Program-made: the position numbers and the translations under genes | The notes under the pieces: model-generated | Told to the model about the DNA's origin: nothing | Databases searched by the model: none | Seen by the model: only the letters and a program-made list of their open reading frames with translations | In this document: positions 7,123-15,210 of the stretch, piece after piece | Layout of the letters: every line of letters starts with the position of its first letter | How positions within the stretch are numbered: the stretch's first letter is position 1 | Assembly: GCA_002502245.1 (NCBI GenBank) | Contig: DAPW01000032.1 | Location: 97,230-161,229 of the forward strand | Length of the DNA: 64,000 nt | Source of the DNA: Methanoregula sp. UBA154 | GTDB taxonomy: Archaea > Halobacteriota > Methanomicrobia > Methanomicrobiales > Methanospirillaceae | Direction of reading: 5' to 3'

Positions 7123-7974
7123 ATGAACACGCGGCTCTCACTCACCGTCCTTGTCGATAACACCACCCTCACGGACCATGATTTCTTAGGTGAAGCCGGC
7201 CTCTCTTTTCTTCTGGAAACCGGTGGAAAGAAGATCCTCTTTGATACCGGGTTAACGGGGCTGTTCCTTGCCAATGCGGAGAGGATGGGAACCGGCTTTT
7301 CAGATCCTGATGTCCTCGTACTCTCGCACGGGCACATTGATCATACGGGGGGGCTTGTCCCGCTTGCCCGGTACCTGGCGCAGCGCATGCCGGATGAAAA
7401 TCAGCAGAGGGTGCCGGAACTCATCGCCCACCCCCGCTGCTTCTGGCCCAAAGAAAAAGAGGGCCGGAAAAACGGCTCGGTCATGGATGAGGTGGATGCG
7501 GGGCGGCATTTTCGGGTAAACCTGTCCGAAAATCCGGTCTGGATCACCGAAAATCTTGTTTTCCTGGGGCAAATCCCCCGGCAGTTCGCATTCGAGCAGA
7601 CGGTTCCGGGGACGCGGATGATTCAGCGTCCTGACGGAAGCCGGGAACCCGACCAGTTACTCGATGACTCCGCTCTCGCGTATCGTTCCGGTGACGGGCT
7701 GGTGATTATTACCGGCTGCTCGCACGCGGGCATATGCAATATCACGGAGTACGCCCGGGAAGTCTGCGGGGAGAAGGGGGTTATCGATATCATCGGCGGC
7801 CTCCATCTCCTCTCCCCACCACCGGAGCGGCTGGAAAGGACCGGCATGTATCTCGGCGGGCTCTCCCTCAAAGGCCTGCATGCCTGTCACTGTACGTCGC
7901 TTCCGGCGAAGATCGCGCTTGCGGCCCATTGTCCGGTACGGGAAGCAGGTGTCGGAATGAAACTGGCGTGGTAG
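7123..7974 (+). CDS. MBL-fold metallohydrolase (DHPS/RFAP-synthase-like subfamily)
   Basis: This 283-residue soluble metallo-beta-lactamase-fold protein has HGHIDH at residues 69-74 as the di-metal motif. It also has FDTGLTG near residue 40, GCSHAGICN near residue 205 and a late ACHCTSLPAK region. The overall pattern matches archaeal MBL proteins often annotated as related to 7,8-dihydropterin-6-methyl-4-(beta-D-ribofuranosyl)-aminobenzene-5'-phosphate synthase. The true substrate is not known. It is transcribed away from the NifX cluster, and the next gene downstream (DUF2124) is on the same strand 82 bp away. Confidence 0.85.
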   Translation: MNTRLSLTVLVDNTTLTDHDFLGEAGLSFLLETGGKKILFDTGLTGLFLANAERMGTGFSDPDVLVLSHGHIDHTGGLVPLARYLAQRMPDENQQRVPELIAHPRCFWPKEKEGRKNGSVMDEVDAGRHFRVNLSENPVWITENLVFLGQIPRQFAFEQTVPGTRMIQRPDGSREPDQLLDDSALAYRSGDGLVIITGCSHAGICNITEYAREVCGEKGVIDIIGGLHLLSPPPERLERTGMYLGGLSLKGLHACHCTSLPAKIALAAHCPVREAGVGMKLAW

Positions 7975-8056
7975 GATCACGGGGATTGCGTCACGGAACT
8001 CCGTTACCGGAGACCGGGAAATCCTTATTACCTCCCGGCAAGACTGTTGATCTATC

Positions 8057-8545
8057 ATGGCCACAAAGGAAGTCTTCCACGGCGTTCCGGGCATTTTGCG
8101 CCCGTTCAAGGAGTTTATTGAGTCGAAGGGACTGAAAAAAGGCGACCAGGTTCTCTATTACGGCGTCCCGGGTACCTGTACCCCGTTTGTGGAGCTGCTT
8201 GGGTTCGCCGTCCGTTCGCTCGAGCTGGAACAGGTCTTTGTCCCGTACGTGGATGAGAAAAAAGCCAATATAATGCAGAATGTCCCCGATATCGGGATGC
8301 AGGTTCGGGTTGCGCCGGTAAATCTGAATCCCCGGGCGATTGTTGTCATGGGCGGGCTTTCCATGCCCAACGTGCCGATAAAAGCGGAGCAGGTGAAGGC
8401 AGTTATTGACAAGCATACCGGCGCAATGGTGATCGGTGTCTGCTTTATGCACATGTTCGAGAAAGCCGGGTGGATGAACACGATCACCTTCGACTGCGTT
8501 ATCGATGCAACTATCGACCCGGTCGAGGTTACGAAAAAAGGCTGA
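8057..8545 (+). CDS. DUF2124 family protein
   Basis: This 162-residue soluble protein reads MATKEVFHGVPGILRPFKEFI, with YYGVPGTCTPFVELL and VVMGGLSMPNVPI motifs, consistent with DUF2124, a small family largely confined to methanogens with no known function. The Rossmann-like alternation of hydrophobic strands and Gly turns is visible. It is followed by a T-rich stretch near 8576. No partner is obvious apart from the MBL gene upstream. Confidence 0.7.
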   Translation: MATKEVFHGVPGILRPFKEFIESKGLKKGDQVLYYGVPGTCTPFVELLGFAVRSLELEQVFVPYVDEKKANIMQNVPDIGMQVRVAPVNLNPRAIVVMGGLSMPNVPIKAEQVKAVIDKHTGAMVIGVCFMHMFEKAGWMNTITFDCVIDATIDPVEVTKKG

Positions 8546-8799
8546 TCCCAAAGCAGGTATCAGTAATAAAAAACGATTTTTTCTTATAATAAGGATAGCA
8601 TTTCCAGGATCCCGTTGACTCAATGGGAGTGATTTCGTTACCGTATTGGGTAAAAGATCCTGTTGTCCGGTGTGCTGACTGAGGAAATACCCTCACGGTC
8701 AGCACTTCATGCGACTGGATGACATTCCGGTTGTTGAAGCGGGAGGGATTCCCTGTCTTGTGCAGGGACTGGCGAGGGGGACCTCCCACAAAAAAAATG

Positions 8800-8946
8800 G
8801 GGGGGAGGGGGAAGGGTACCCCTCCGGGCCGGAGAGGGGGGACTACCCCCCTCCCTTTTTGTGAGCCTGAAAGAACAGGCTCCGTCGCAGACTCCACAGG
8901 AACCAAACCCAGCGTTCATACAACGGAGGGGGGGTGGTCCCCCTCC
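8800..8946. repeat. G-run direct repeat, copy 1
   Basis: The unit contains GGGTACCCCTCCGGGCCGGA, GGGGGGACTACCCCC, a central TTTTTGTGAGCCTGAAAGAA and a GTTCATACAACGGAGG end. The core is repeated almost exactly 190 bp downstream. Several G runs of 4-8 bases could form G-quadruplexes. Confidence 0.85.
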
Positions 8947-8993
8947 AGCTGAGATGGCGGGTGGCGGGTGGTGACTTCTCTTTGAGAACGGAG

Positions 8994-9136
8994 GGGAGGG
9001 GGAGGGTACCCCTCCGGGCCGGAGCGGGGGGACTACCCCCTCCCTTTTTGTGAGCCTGAAAGAACAGGCTCCGTCGCAGACTCCACAGGAACCGAAGCCA
9101 GCGTTCATGCAACGGAAAGGGGGTGGTCCCCCCCTT
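8994..9136. repeat. G-run direct repeat, copy 2
   Basis: This is the second copy of the 8800-8946 unit, offset by 190 bp and about 90 percent identical by eye in the 100-bp core. It has small differences in G-run lengths and in the AACGGA end. It is flanked by further GGGGG and CCCCC runs. Confidence 0.85.
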
Positions 9137-9343
9137 GTCATGGCTGGAGGATTGGGGGGATGGTCTCCCTCCGTGAGCGGGGGACTACCCTGCTTCTCCC
9201 ACGGTATCGGTAAGAGACGGGGATGAACGACAGGAACGTGAGAATAGGTAAGGGGATCCGTGAGATACGGTTCGCGGCTGTCAGCACTAACATCTACTAT
9301 GCACGGTCAGCGATAACGAAAATATCCTTGAATGAAAAACCCC

Positions 9344-9352
9344 AAAAAAAAA
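9344..9352 (-). terminator. U-tract terminator of the mcr operon
   Basis: Nine consecutive T residues on the minus strand lie about 15-23 nt after the mcrA stop codon. U-tracts are the usual archaeal termination signal. No strong hairpin is seen. Confidence 0.5.
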
Positions 9353-9366
9353 GTGTTGGATTGATC

Positions 9367-11055
9367 TTACCTTGCCGGGATGATCAGTGAGCGCTCGCCT
9401 GCGGGCATGAACTCGCGGATTGCACCCTTTGCAAACTCGCGGCGGATTTCGGAGAAGTCGAACTTCAGCGACGGGTCTGCGAACGTGATCTTCATCAGCG
9501 GGGACAGGGTCCAGGCATCTCCACGTGCAATGTGGGCTGAGCCGGCGATTGCGGCGTATTCTCCCTGGTGTCCGACGTTCATTGCATAGTTGGGGTAGTT
9601 CGGTCCACGGAGCTCGCCGAGTAATCCCTCGTCGGGCCTGATTGACATGGAGTTTGCGGAACCGCACTGGTCCTGCAGGTCGTAGCCGAAGAAGCCGAGA
9701 CGTGACCAGCCTTCCTTGTGCATGAGCATGGACAGGTACCAGCCGTTCAGGCCGGCGTTGGAGTTTGCCGTTGCCATTGCACAGGAAATACCTGATGCTG
9801 CTGCAAGGACGGATGCACGCTGGGAACCGCCGAAGTGGCTCTCGAGGGCAGTCGGGTAAGTCTCGTACTGCTCCATACCGTAGAGGTTGACCTCGGTTGC
9901 GATGTCGCTGACGACTTCCTGGGTTCCCTTTGCCTTGCCGATGCCACCGTGTTTCTTCTTGACATAGTCAATACCGTATTCGGTGTAGTCGTCAAGGATG
10001 TTGTCGGTGTATGCAGCGGTTGCATACTGGGTGAACCCGACGCCACCAGACATGTAGGATCCGAGCCAGATCTGGTCGAAGAGCATCGTGCCTGCGGCAA
10101 CGATCTCAAGGGCATTCTTTACCGGGTCGTTGGGATACTTGCGGTCTGACTGGACCATGTCGCAGAAGTGTCCGAACTTGATGCCACCTGGCTCGTTCGG
10201 GCCACGTGCACGGCGGGCGGGCAGGATGTCTGCCATCTGGATAACACCGGCGTGCTTTGCGGCGAATGCGAGGTCAGCGACTGCTGCCTCACCTGCGCAC
10301 ATCTTGTATGCGCCGATGAATGACATACCGATCTGCATCGCAGACCACCGGGAGGTGGTTCCACCATCGCAGGTCCTGGAAACGATTGTGGGGATGTGCA
10401 CGGCCTGCCACATCGACTTTCCGACGGCTGCCTTCAGCTGTGCTGCCTGCTTTGCCGGGAAGAGCTTGTCGACGTTGAGCACGAACTGGGGCTCGAGGTC
10501 GTCTGCCATCTCGTCGTCGCCTGTGAAGACCTTGACGTAACAGTCGTCCACGAGTGACGGGTGGGTCTCGACCATGTGTTCCTGAACAACGGCTGCACCG
10601 GGCATTGCGTGGTTCAGCACGTGGAGGTACTCGTTGATGGTCTCAGGGGTGACTTCCTTGCCGAGACGCTTCTGTAAGGTGCCGTGGGCGAGGTCGAGGC
10701 CGACAATGATTGTCCGGCGGATGTCGTCCCACATCTGCTGCATGGCAGCGTTGTTGACGAAGTGCAGGTCGTCGCCTTCCACGAAGACACCCGTGGTGCT
10801 GACTTCGTAGGTTGTCAGCTGGCGCTGGCCGAGCGGGATACCGCCGCAGTGGCAGCGCTTGGGGTCGTACATGGAGATGCCGCGGTCCATCTCGGCCTTC
10901 TTACCGGCCTTCATGAACTCCATCTTACGGGGGGACTGCTCAAGACCCTTGCGCTCGAAGACGGTGGACATTGCCTGCGGGTCTTCCGCAAACTTGGTCT
11001 TCATTGCCTTCAGGAAGAGCTTCTGGGTTCTCTCGATCTTTGCTGATTTTGCCAT
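9367..11055 (-). CDS. mcrA: Methyl-coenzyme M reductase alpha subunit
   Basis: This 562-residue catalytic subunit carries out the methane-forming step: methyl-S-CoM plus CoB-SH to methane and heterodisulfide. Recognisable landmarks are KHAGVIQM and ILPARRARGPNEPGG, the sites of the modified His and Arg in characterised enzymes, and LGFFGYDLQDQCG, the thioglycine and methyl-Cys region. VGHQGEYAAIAGSAH lies near the C-terminus. It is full length for the family. It is the last gene of mcrBDCGA, 2 bp after mcrG. Modification of these sites cannot be read from DNA. Confidence 0.99.
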   Translation of the reverse strand: MAKSAKIERTQKLFLKAMKTKFAEDPQAMSTVFERKGLEQSPRKMEFMKAGKKAEMDRGISMYDPKRCHCGGIPLGQRQLTTYEVSTTGVFVEGDDLHFVNNAAMQQMWDDIRRTIIVGLDLAHGTLQKRLGKEVTPETINEYLHVLNHAMPGAAVVQEHMVETHPSLVDDCYVKVFTGDDEMADDLEPQFVLNVDKLFPAKQAAQLKAAVGKSMWQAVHIPTIVSRTCDGGTTSRWSAMQIGMSFIGAYKMCAGEAAVADLAFAAKHAGVIQMADILPARRARGPNEPGGIKFGHFCDMVQSDRKYPNDPVKNALEIVAAGTMLFDQIWLGSYMSGGVGFTQYATAAYTDNILDDYTEYGIDYVKKKHGGIGKAKGTQEVVSDIATEVNLYGMEQYETYPTALESHFGGSQRASVLAAASGISCAMATANSNAGLNGWYLSMLMHKEGWSRLGFFGYDLQDQCGSANSMSIRPDEGLLGELRGPNYPNYAMNVGHQGEYAAIAGSAHIARGDAWTLSPLMKITFADPSLKFDFSEIRREFAKGAIREFMPAGERSLIIPAR

Positions 11056-11057
11056 GT

Positions 11058-11819
11058 TCAGGCCTCCTTTGGCATGAAGCCGTATTTAACTCTCAGTTCG
11101 TGAATACGGGTGATATACTCAACGTATTCGGGGTCGTCGCGGAACCCGATGCCAACCATCGAGTGGAACATCGTGGTGTTTGCCTTGAGCCACTTTGCGT
11201 CCTGTGCCTTGCCGACCTTGACTTCTGAGTCCAGCGGTACGCCGACCTGGTCCTTGATGTACTTGATCGAGCCCTTGTCCATGACAAAGCGCTGGAGCAT
11301 GTCGAACATCATGCCGTTCTCATCGAGACGGAGGGAGTGCCCGTGCACCGTGCAGCCACGGATACCGGTGAGTGCAGCGTCAAAGAGCTCGGTGTTGACG
11401 AGTTCCTTTGCATACTTCTCGAGGTCGCGTTCGCGGCACTCGATGATCTGACGGCCTGAGAGGGTACCCGGGTCAATGCCGCGGAAGCGGTATGCCTCGA
11501 CGTAGGACCTCTGGTAGGGCTGGCAGGGTGCGTTGTACATCGAGTCGGTGAACTGGATGTAGCGTACGCGGTCGCCGGCCTTTGCACCGTCGGTGGGGGT
11601 AACCAGCTTGCGGATTGGGCATGCGGGCTCCTGCTGCTCTGCGAGCGGCGGGTGTGCACTCTTATAGGCTGAGCCGGGTGCACGGTGTCCCATGACGAGG
11701 ACAATGTCCTTGTCGGAGACATCCCGGAGCTTTGCGAGCTTGTGGTCCGGGTTCATCTGCTTGCGCCGGTTCTCGGCGACATGAGACTGGCCGGGACCAA
11801 ACTGGGGTTTATATGCCAT
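11058..11819 (-). CDS. mcrG: Methyl-coenzyme M reductase gamma subunit
   Basis: This 253-residue subunit starts MAYKPQFGPGQSHVAENRRK. It has VLVMGHRAPGSAYKSAHPPL and the YIQFTDSMYNAPCQPYQRS segment that lines the coenzyme-binding channel in known structures. It is of normal length, 7 bp downstream of mcrC and 2 bp upstream of mcrA. It forms the (alpha-beta-gamma)2 hexamer with McrA and McrB. Confidence 0.99.
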   Translation of the reverse strand: MAYKPQFGPGQSHVAENRRKQMNPDHKLAKLRDVSDKDIVLVMGHRAPGSAYKSAHPPLAEQQEPACPIRKLVTPTDGAKAGDRVRYIQFTDSMYNAPCQPYQRSYVEAYRFRGIDPGTLSGRQIIECRERDLEKYAKELVNTELFDAALTGIRGCTVHGHSLRLDENGMMFDMLQRFVMDKGSIKYIKDQVGVPLDSEVKVGKAQDAKWLKANTTMFHSMVGIGFRDDPEYVEYITRIHELRVKYGFMPKEA

Positions 11820-11826
11820 TGTTTTA

Positions 11827-12462
11827 TCACTCCAATGTTTCCTTTTTTTTCACGATTCGCATTACTGACGAAATGACTTCTGCCATCTTCTCTCGCGTAG
11901 GGGTCTGTCCCCGTGTCACGCCGCTGACAATGGCCATCACCGTACCCTTCGTACGGATCCGGTCAGCAGGTGGCATCACGACGGAGGTCTTCACGCCCTC
12001 CTTTGCGAGGTCCTCGAAATCAACAGGGCACTGGGAAACAACAACCGCCTTCACATCACAGGCTGAAAGAATAAACCTCACCTTGTGCACCACGTGGGAA
12101 CGTACGTTCCCGTGGTGAAGGATGGCGACTTTGTGTTTCTCTATCTGTGCGATCTCCTTGTCGGTAAGCCCCATGGAAGCGCCGAGGACGCCACCGGCAA
12201 TTTTCGGTGCATCCGGCGGCACGCCGCTGCCGGCATACAGTACCAGCGTGCTGATACTGTATTCGACGCCCTGTTGCCGCAAGCCTGAGGTGATATCGCA
12301 CACCGGTTTTGTCACGTGGCGGCGTCCGGGAGACATCCCGACCACAATGACATCCGGGTACCGGCACTCGGAGATGGTGCCCCGCTGGGCAATGCCGCCT
12401 CCTTTACCCATGCCCATCGCCTCGCGGCAGTCAACAACCTGGGTTACTCGTCCAATCGGCAT
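11827..12462 (-). CDS. mcrC: Methyl-coenzyme M reductase operon protein C
   Basis: This 211-residue McrC has MPIGRVTQVVDCREAMGMGK at the start, VVVGMSPGRRHVTKPVCDI, a Gly-rich AGGVLGASMG and SQCPVDFEDLAKEG. In other methanogens McrC belongs to the complex that activates Mcr together with AtwA and methanogenesis marker proteins. AtwA is encoded at 23-1618 in this window, so both activation components are within 12 kb. Three bases separate it from mcrD. Confidence 0.97.
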   Translation of the reverse strand: MPIGRVTQVVDCREAMGMGKGGGIAQRGTISECRYPDVIVVGMSPGRRHVTKPVCDITSGLRQQGVEYSISTLVLYAGSGVPPDAPKIAGGVLGASMGLTDKEIAQIEKHKVAILHHGNVRSHVVHKVRFILSACDVKAVVVSQCPVDFEDLAKEGVKTSVVMPPADRIRTKGTVMAIVSGVTRGQTPTREKMAEVISSVMRIVKKKETLE

Positions 12463-12464
12463 GA

Positions 12465-12935
12465 TTATTTTGTTCCCTGAATGATGACGGGTTTTGATTT
12501 ACTGCTGGGATCAGCCATCCCGAGGATGTCTTTGTCCGCGTCCGGGCCATACTTGCAGTAATCGACAAGTGATGGCGTGGTCTTCATATACCTGCCTTCC
12601 TGGATGCGGAAGGTCCAGTGGGTGAAAACCGCTTCGCACGCAGCTTGCAGTGCGGGGATAATCTCGCGGTTCTCCAGCTCGAGCAGAATTGTCCCTACGT
12701 GGACCTGGAGGGGTATCTCCTGGTCGCCGACATGGATGGTCTTCCTCATGGTATGAGGATTGGCCAGGCCTTTGGCGGGTCCGTACGTTACGGTAGCAGG
12801 AAGGTTTGGTCCATTAAGGACCATACGCCTGATACCGGGGATCTCGATCAGCTTGTTCAGCAGGCGTTCTGTTGTCTCGGGGTTAAGCAACCGCTCGGTT
12901 GAGATCCTGCACTGGGGGAACGTGGCTTCGGTCAT
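12465..12935 (-). CDS. mcrD: Methyl-coenzyme M reductase operon protein D
   Basis: This 156-residue McrD has FPQCRISTERLLNPETTERLL at the start, GIRRMVLNGPNLPATVTYGPAKG and a TFRIQEGRYMKTTPS end. It is dispensable for the final enzyme and thought to help assembly or delivery of Mcr. Its position between mcrB and mcrC is the standard operon order. Confidence 0.97.
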   Translation of the reverse strand: MTEATFPQCRISTERLLNPETTERLLNKLIEIPGIRRMVLNGPNLPATVTYGPAKGLANPHTMRKTIHVGDQEIPLQVHVGTILLELENREIIPALQAACEAVFTHWTFRIQEGRYMKTTPSLVDYCKYGPDADKDILGMADPSSKSKPVIIQGTK

Positions 12936-12952
12936 TCGTGTCCTGAATGGGC

Positions 12953-14266
12953 TTAAATGCCCTTTGCTACTGCCTGGATCGGCTTCTTGAATGCATCGAG
13001 CTGGCCGAAGGTGTCCTGGTAGATCTTCGAGGTCGCTTCGGGGCCGAACATCTGGGTACCTGCATCAAGACAGCATGCTGCAACGATACAGGGCATACCG
13101 ACACCGGCTGCGTGACGGGTAACGACGTGGTTACCGTTGAATCCGCCGGGGCCGCCGCCACCGTAGATGGAGTGGCTGAAGAAGGAGAAACCGACTGCGA
13201 CACCCATGGTACGACCGAAGTCGGAGCCTGGGAGGCCGGTCTCGTGCTCGAGCAGGTCGTTGAAGTAGAGCAGGGTTGCGGAAACTGCCTGTGCGAAACG
13301 GCCGGCACCACAGTTAACCATGGTTGCTGCAAGGGTTCCTGCGGATGCGTAGGCGTTCCAGAGCATCGGGTCCTTGGTCTCGTAGAAGATGTAGCCGCTC
13401 TTGCCCTTCTTGCCTGCCTTGATGACCTTGTCCTCAATGGCACGCTCGACAAGGCTCTGTACGACCGTACCGATGGTACCGGTCTTGCCGTTCTTCTTGA
13501 CGAGGTCGTAGACCATGTTGTTTGCGTTGAGTCCCTGGTATGCGTAGAGCAGGAGCTGGGCACGCTCGAACGGGCCGATTGCCATACCCATCTCGAACTC
13601 GCCGGCCTGTTCAAAGGTCGAGCAGAGTGCTGCACCCTGCATGGCGTTCCGGTGGGTCATCATTGCCGCATGGTTTGCGGGAATGTTCCTGAGTGCGTAG
13701 CCGAGACCTTCGTTGTTCTGCGGGATGGACATGATCGTGACAATGTTGCCGCCGTCCATGCTCATGGTCTGCGGGTAGGTACCCCAGACTGCACTCTTGA
13801 CATAGGAACCGTCGAACATGCCGACCTTGTACTGGTCAACCAGTGCATAGGTGGTGGCTGCTGCAACAGCGGTTGATGCCGCATCGTAGGTTGCTGCTGC
13901 CTCCAGGCGTGAAGTCGGGACCTCGACAAGGATCATCTTGCCGCCGCCGACCTTGGTGATCTTGGTGTTGTCACCATCGGTGACCTGGACCATGTCCTTG
14001 ATCTTGGCTGAGAGTGCGTCGCAGTCCTTGACAACGCTGCAGCTCATGCTGCGGCCGAGGATCTGGTTCGACTTGCCGCCGAATTTACCGGTCTTTAATG
14101 CTTCCTCGATACCTGCGAGGTTGACTGCTACGGTCCTCTTGGTGAGGTCGATGACATTGAGTGCACCCTTGTTGGTCAGCGGGCTGACCTTTTCAAGAGT
14201 AACATTGCTCTTTAAGAGCTTCCCCTCATCGTCGTAGAGGTCGATCGTGTCTTTGTATTTTGCCAT
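12953..14266 (-). CDS. mcrB: Methyl-coenzyme M reductase beta subunit
   Basis: This 437-residue subunit starts MAKYKDTIDLYDDEGKLLK. It has PLTNKGALNVIDLTKRTVAV early, and GYIFYETKDPMLWNAYASAG and SIYGGGGPGGFNGNHVVTRH late, the usual McrB landmarks. It is the first gene of the operon. The ATG is preceded by GGAGG with ideal spacing. The leader upstream carries a duplicated 22-bp sequence and a hairpin (see 14300-14360). Confidence 0.99.
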   Translation of the reverse strand: MAKYKDTIDLYDDEGKLLKSNVTLEKVSPLTNKGALNVIDLTKRTVAVNLAGIEEALKTGKFGGKSNQILGRSMSCSVVKDCDALSAKIKDMVQVTDGDNTKITKVGGGKMILVEVPTSRLEAAATYDAASTAVAAATTYALVDQYKVGMFDGSYVKSAVWGTYPQTMSMDGGNIVTIMSIPQNNEGLGYALRNIPANHAAMMTHRNAMQGAALCSTFEQAGEFEMGMAIGPFERAQLLLYAYQGLNANNMVYDLVKKNGKTGTIGTVVQSLVERAIEDKVIKAGKKGKSGYIFYETKDPMLWNAYASAGTLAATMVNCGAGRFAQAVSATLLYFNDLLEHETGLPGSDFGRTMGVAVGFSFFSHSIYGGGGPGGFNGNHVVTRHAAGVGMPCIVAACCLDAGTQMFGPEATSKIYQDTFGQLDAFKKPIQAVAKGI

Positions 14267-14460
14267 TTGAATTCCTCCAAATTTTCCTTTAACCGCGATA
14301 CAGTACTGTCAGTGAGCGAAAGTATACCCTATCAGGGATACTGGTAATGAGTGAAAGTCGCTATTGCACGTCCCCTAAGATGGGACATTGAATAATTCCC
14401 AAGTTTTCCATATAAGTATTCCTATTTTATCCCGGAATTAAATTATATTAATCGGAAGGA
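14267..14460 (-). promoter_or_regulatory. mcr operon promoter and structured leader
   Basis: On the minus strand a TATA-like ATTAATATAATTTAA lies at about 14437-14453, predicting a leader of roughly 150 nt. Inside it are two 22-bp near-copies (plus-strand 14302-14323 and 14337-14358, 35 bp apart, sharing ACTG..A.TGAG.GAAAGT) flanking a hairpin made of GTATCCC and GGGTATAC (about 14321-14343). The GGAGG ribosome site of mcrB ends the leader. The pattern could reflect regulation, but no regulator is identified. Confidence 0.5.
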
Positions 14461-14751
14461 ATATTAAAGAAAAATGAAGGAATGTTCAAATACTACATAT
14501 CTATCCCATTTCATTGTTTTACGCAGTATTATGAATATTTAAAAACGTGTTACGAATTCTGACGTTCTTCCCAAATTCTTCTGATTTTCTGGTGCGCTCT
14601 ATATAAAAAGGGTGGGGTTGAGAACCTGCCCGGACGCAGGAATTCAACCGGTTCTCTCATACCCTGATACCGGTTTGCAGTGCATCTTCTGGTGCGATGG
14701 ATCGTTCCGGTACTGGTAAAAATTTATGACGGGAGAGCCCGTCGTATCCGG
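14461..14751. other. AT-rich gap upstream of mcr and downstream of mvhD
   Basis: No gene is seen. The left half is AT-rich upstream DNA of the mcr promoter. The right half holds the hdr/mvhD terminator hairpin at 14604-14650. Confidence 0.6.
14604..14650 (-). terminator. Terminator of the hdr-mvhD operon
   Basis: The inverted repeat GGTTGA (14616-14621) / TCAACC (14644-14649) encloses an inner stem CCTGC / GCAGG. On the minus strand it is followed by CCCACCC and a TTTTT run (14605-14609). It lies about 100 bp after the mvhD stop. Confidence 0.65.
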
Positions 14752-15210
14752 TTATTTCTTGAACTCAGTGATGGGGCTTGGTCCGAGCTCGCGTACCATG
14801 TTGACCACATCGGTAACGACGGCTCCCCACTTTGCACCTTCGGATGCCGATACGAAGGTCATCCGGAAGCGGCGGTCGTCGAGGCCGATGCTCTTCATCA
14901 GGCGCTTGACCATGAACATGCGCTTGGCTGCCTTGAAGTTGCCCTCAAGGTAGTGGCAGTCACCGAAGTGGCAGCCGGAGACGAGCACACCGTCCGCACC
15001 GTCGGCAAATGCCTTCAGGACAAAGAGCGAGTCGATACGTCCCGTGCACATGACACGGACAATCCGGATGTCAGGCGGGTACTGGATACGGCCGCCACCG
15101 GCAAGGTCTGCACCGGCATAGGAACACCAGTTGCAGACGATACCCTGGATCTTGGGTTGCCAAATACCGGGGCCTCTCTCGGGAATTGCGAAGTTTCCTG
15201 GTGCAGACAT
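14752..15210 (-). CDS. mvhD: F420-non-reducing hydrogenase iron-sulfur subunit D (MvhD)
   Basis: This 152-residue protein has VCNWCSYAGADLAGGGR and VSGCHFGDCHYLEGN, which hold the cysteines of the [2Fe-2S] centre in the MvhD family. MvhD transfers electrons into HdrA. The gene touches hdrA (the stop and start share base 15210). No mvhG or mvhA hydrogenase genes are present next to it, so the electron donor may be a separate hydrogenase or formate dehydrogenase, as proposed for some Methanomicrobiales. Confidence 0.95.
   Translation of the reverse strand: MSAPGNFAIPERGPGIWQPKIQGIVCNWCSYAGADLAGGGRIQYPPDIRIVRVMCTGRIDSLFVLKAFADGADGVLVSGCHFGDCHYLEGNFKAAKRMFMVKRLMKSIGLDDRRFRMTFVSASEGAKWGAVVTDVVNMVRELGPSPITEFKK

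Larger units (their letters stand above)
8546..9366. other. Gap between DUF2124 and mcrA with G-rich direct repeats
   Basis: No gene is supported. Open frames here fall inside the repeat pair at 8800-8946 and 8994-9136 and are rich in Pro/Arg/Gly because of the G and C runs. The right end (9344-9352) is a nine-T stretch on the minus strand that likely ends the mcr transcript. Confidence 0.6.

Noticed and set aside
8707..9141. Pro/Arg-rich frames across the G-run repeats
   Set aside because: The reading is generated by the repeats themselves and repeats with them. No start signal or family.
12947..13876. A 309-codon plus-strand frame antisense to mcrB
   Set aside because: The composition follows mirrored mcrB codons (Cys, Gly and Val rich). 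mcrB itself is certain, so this is a shadow.
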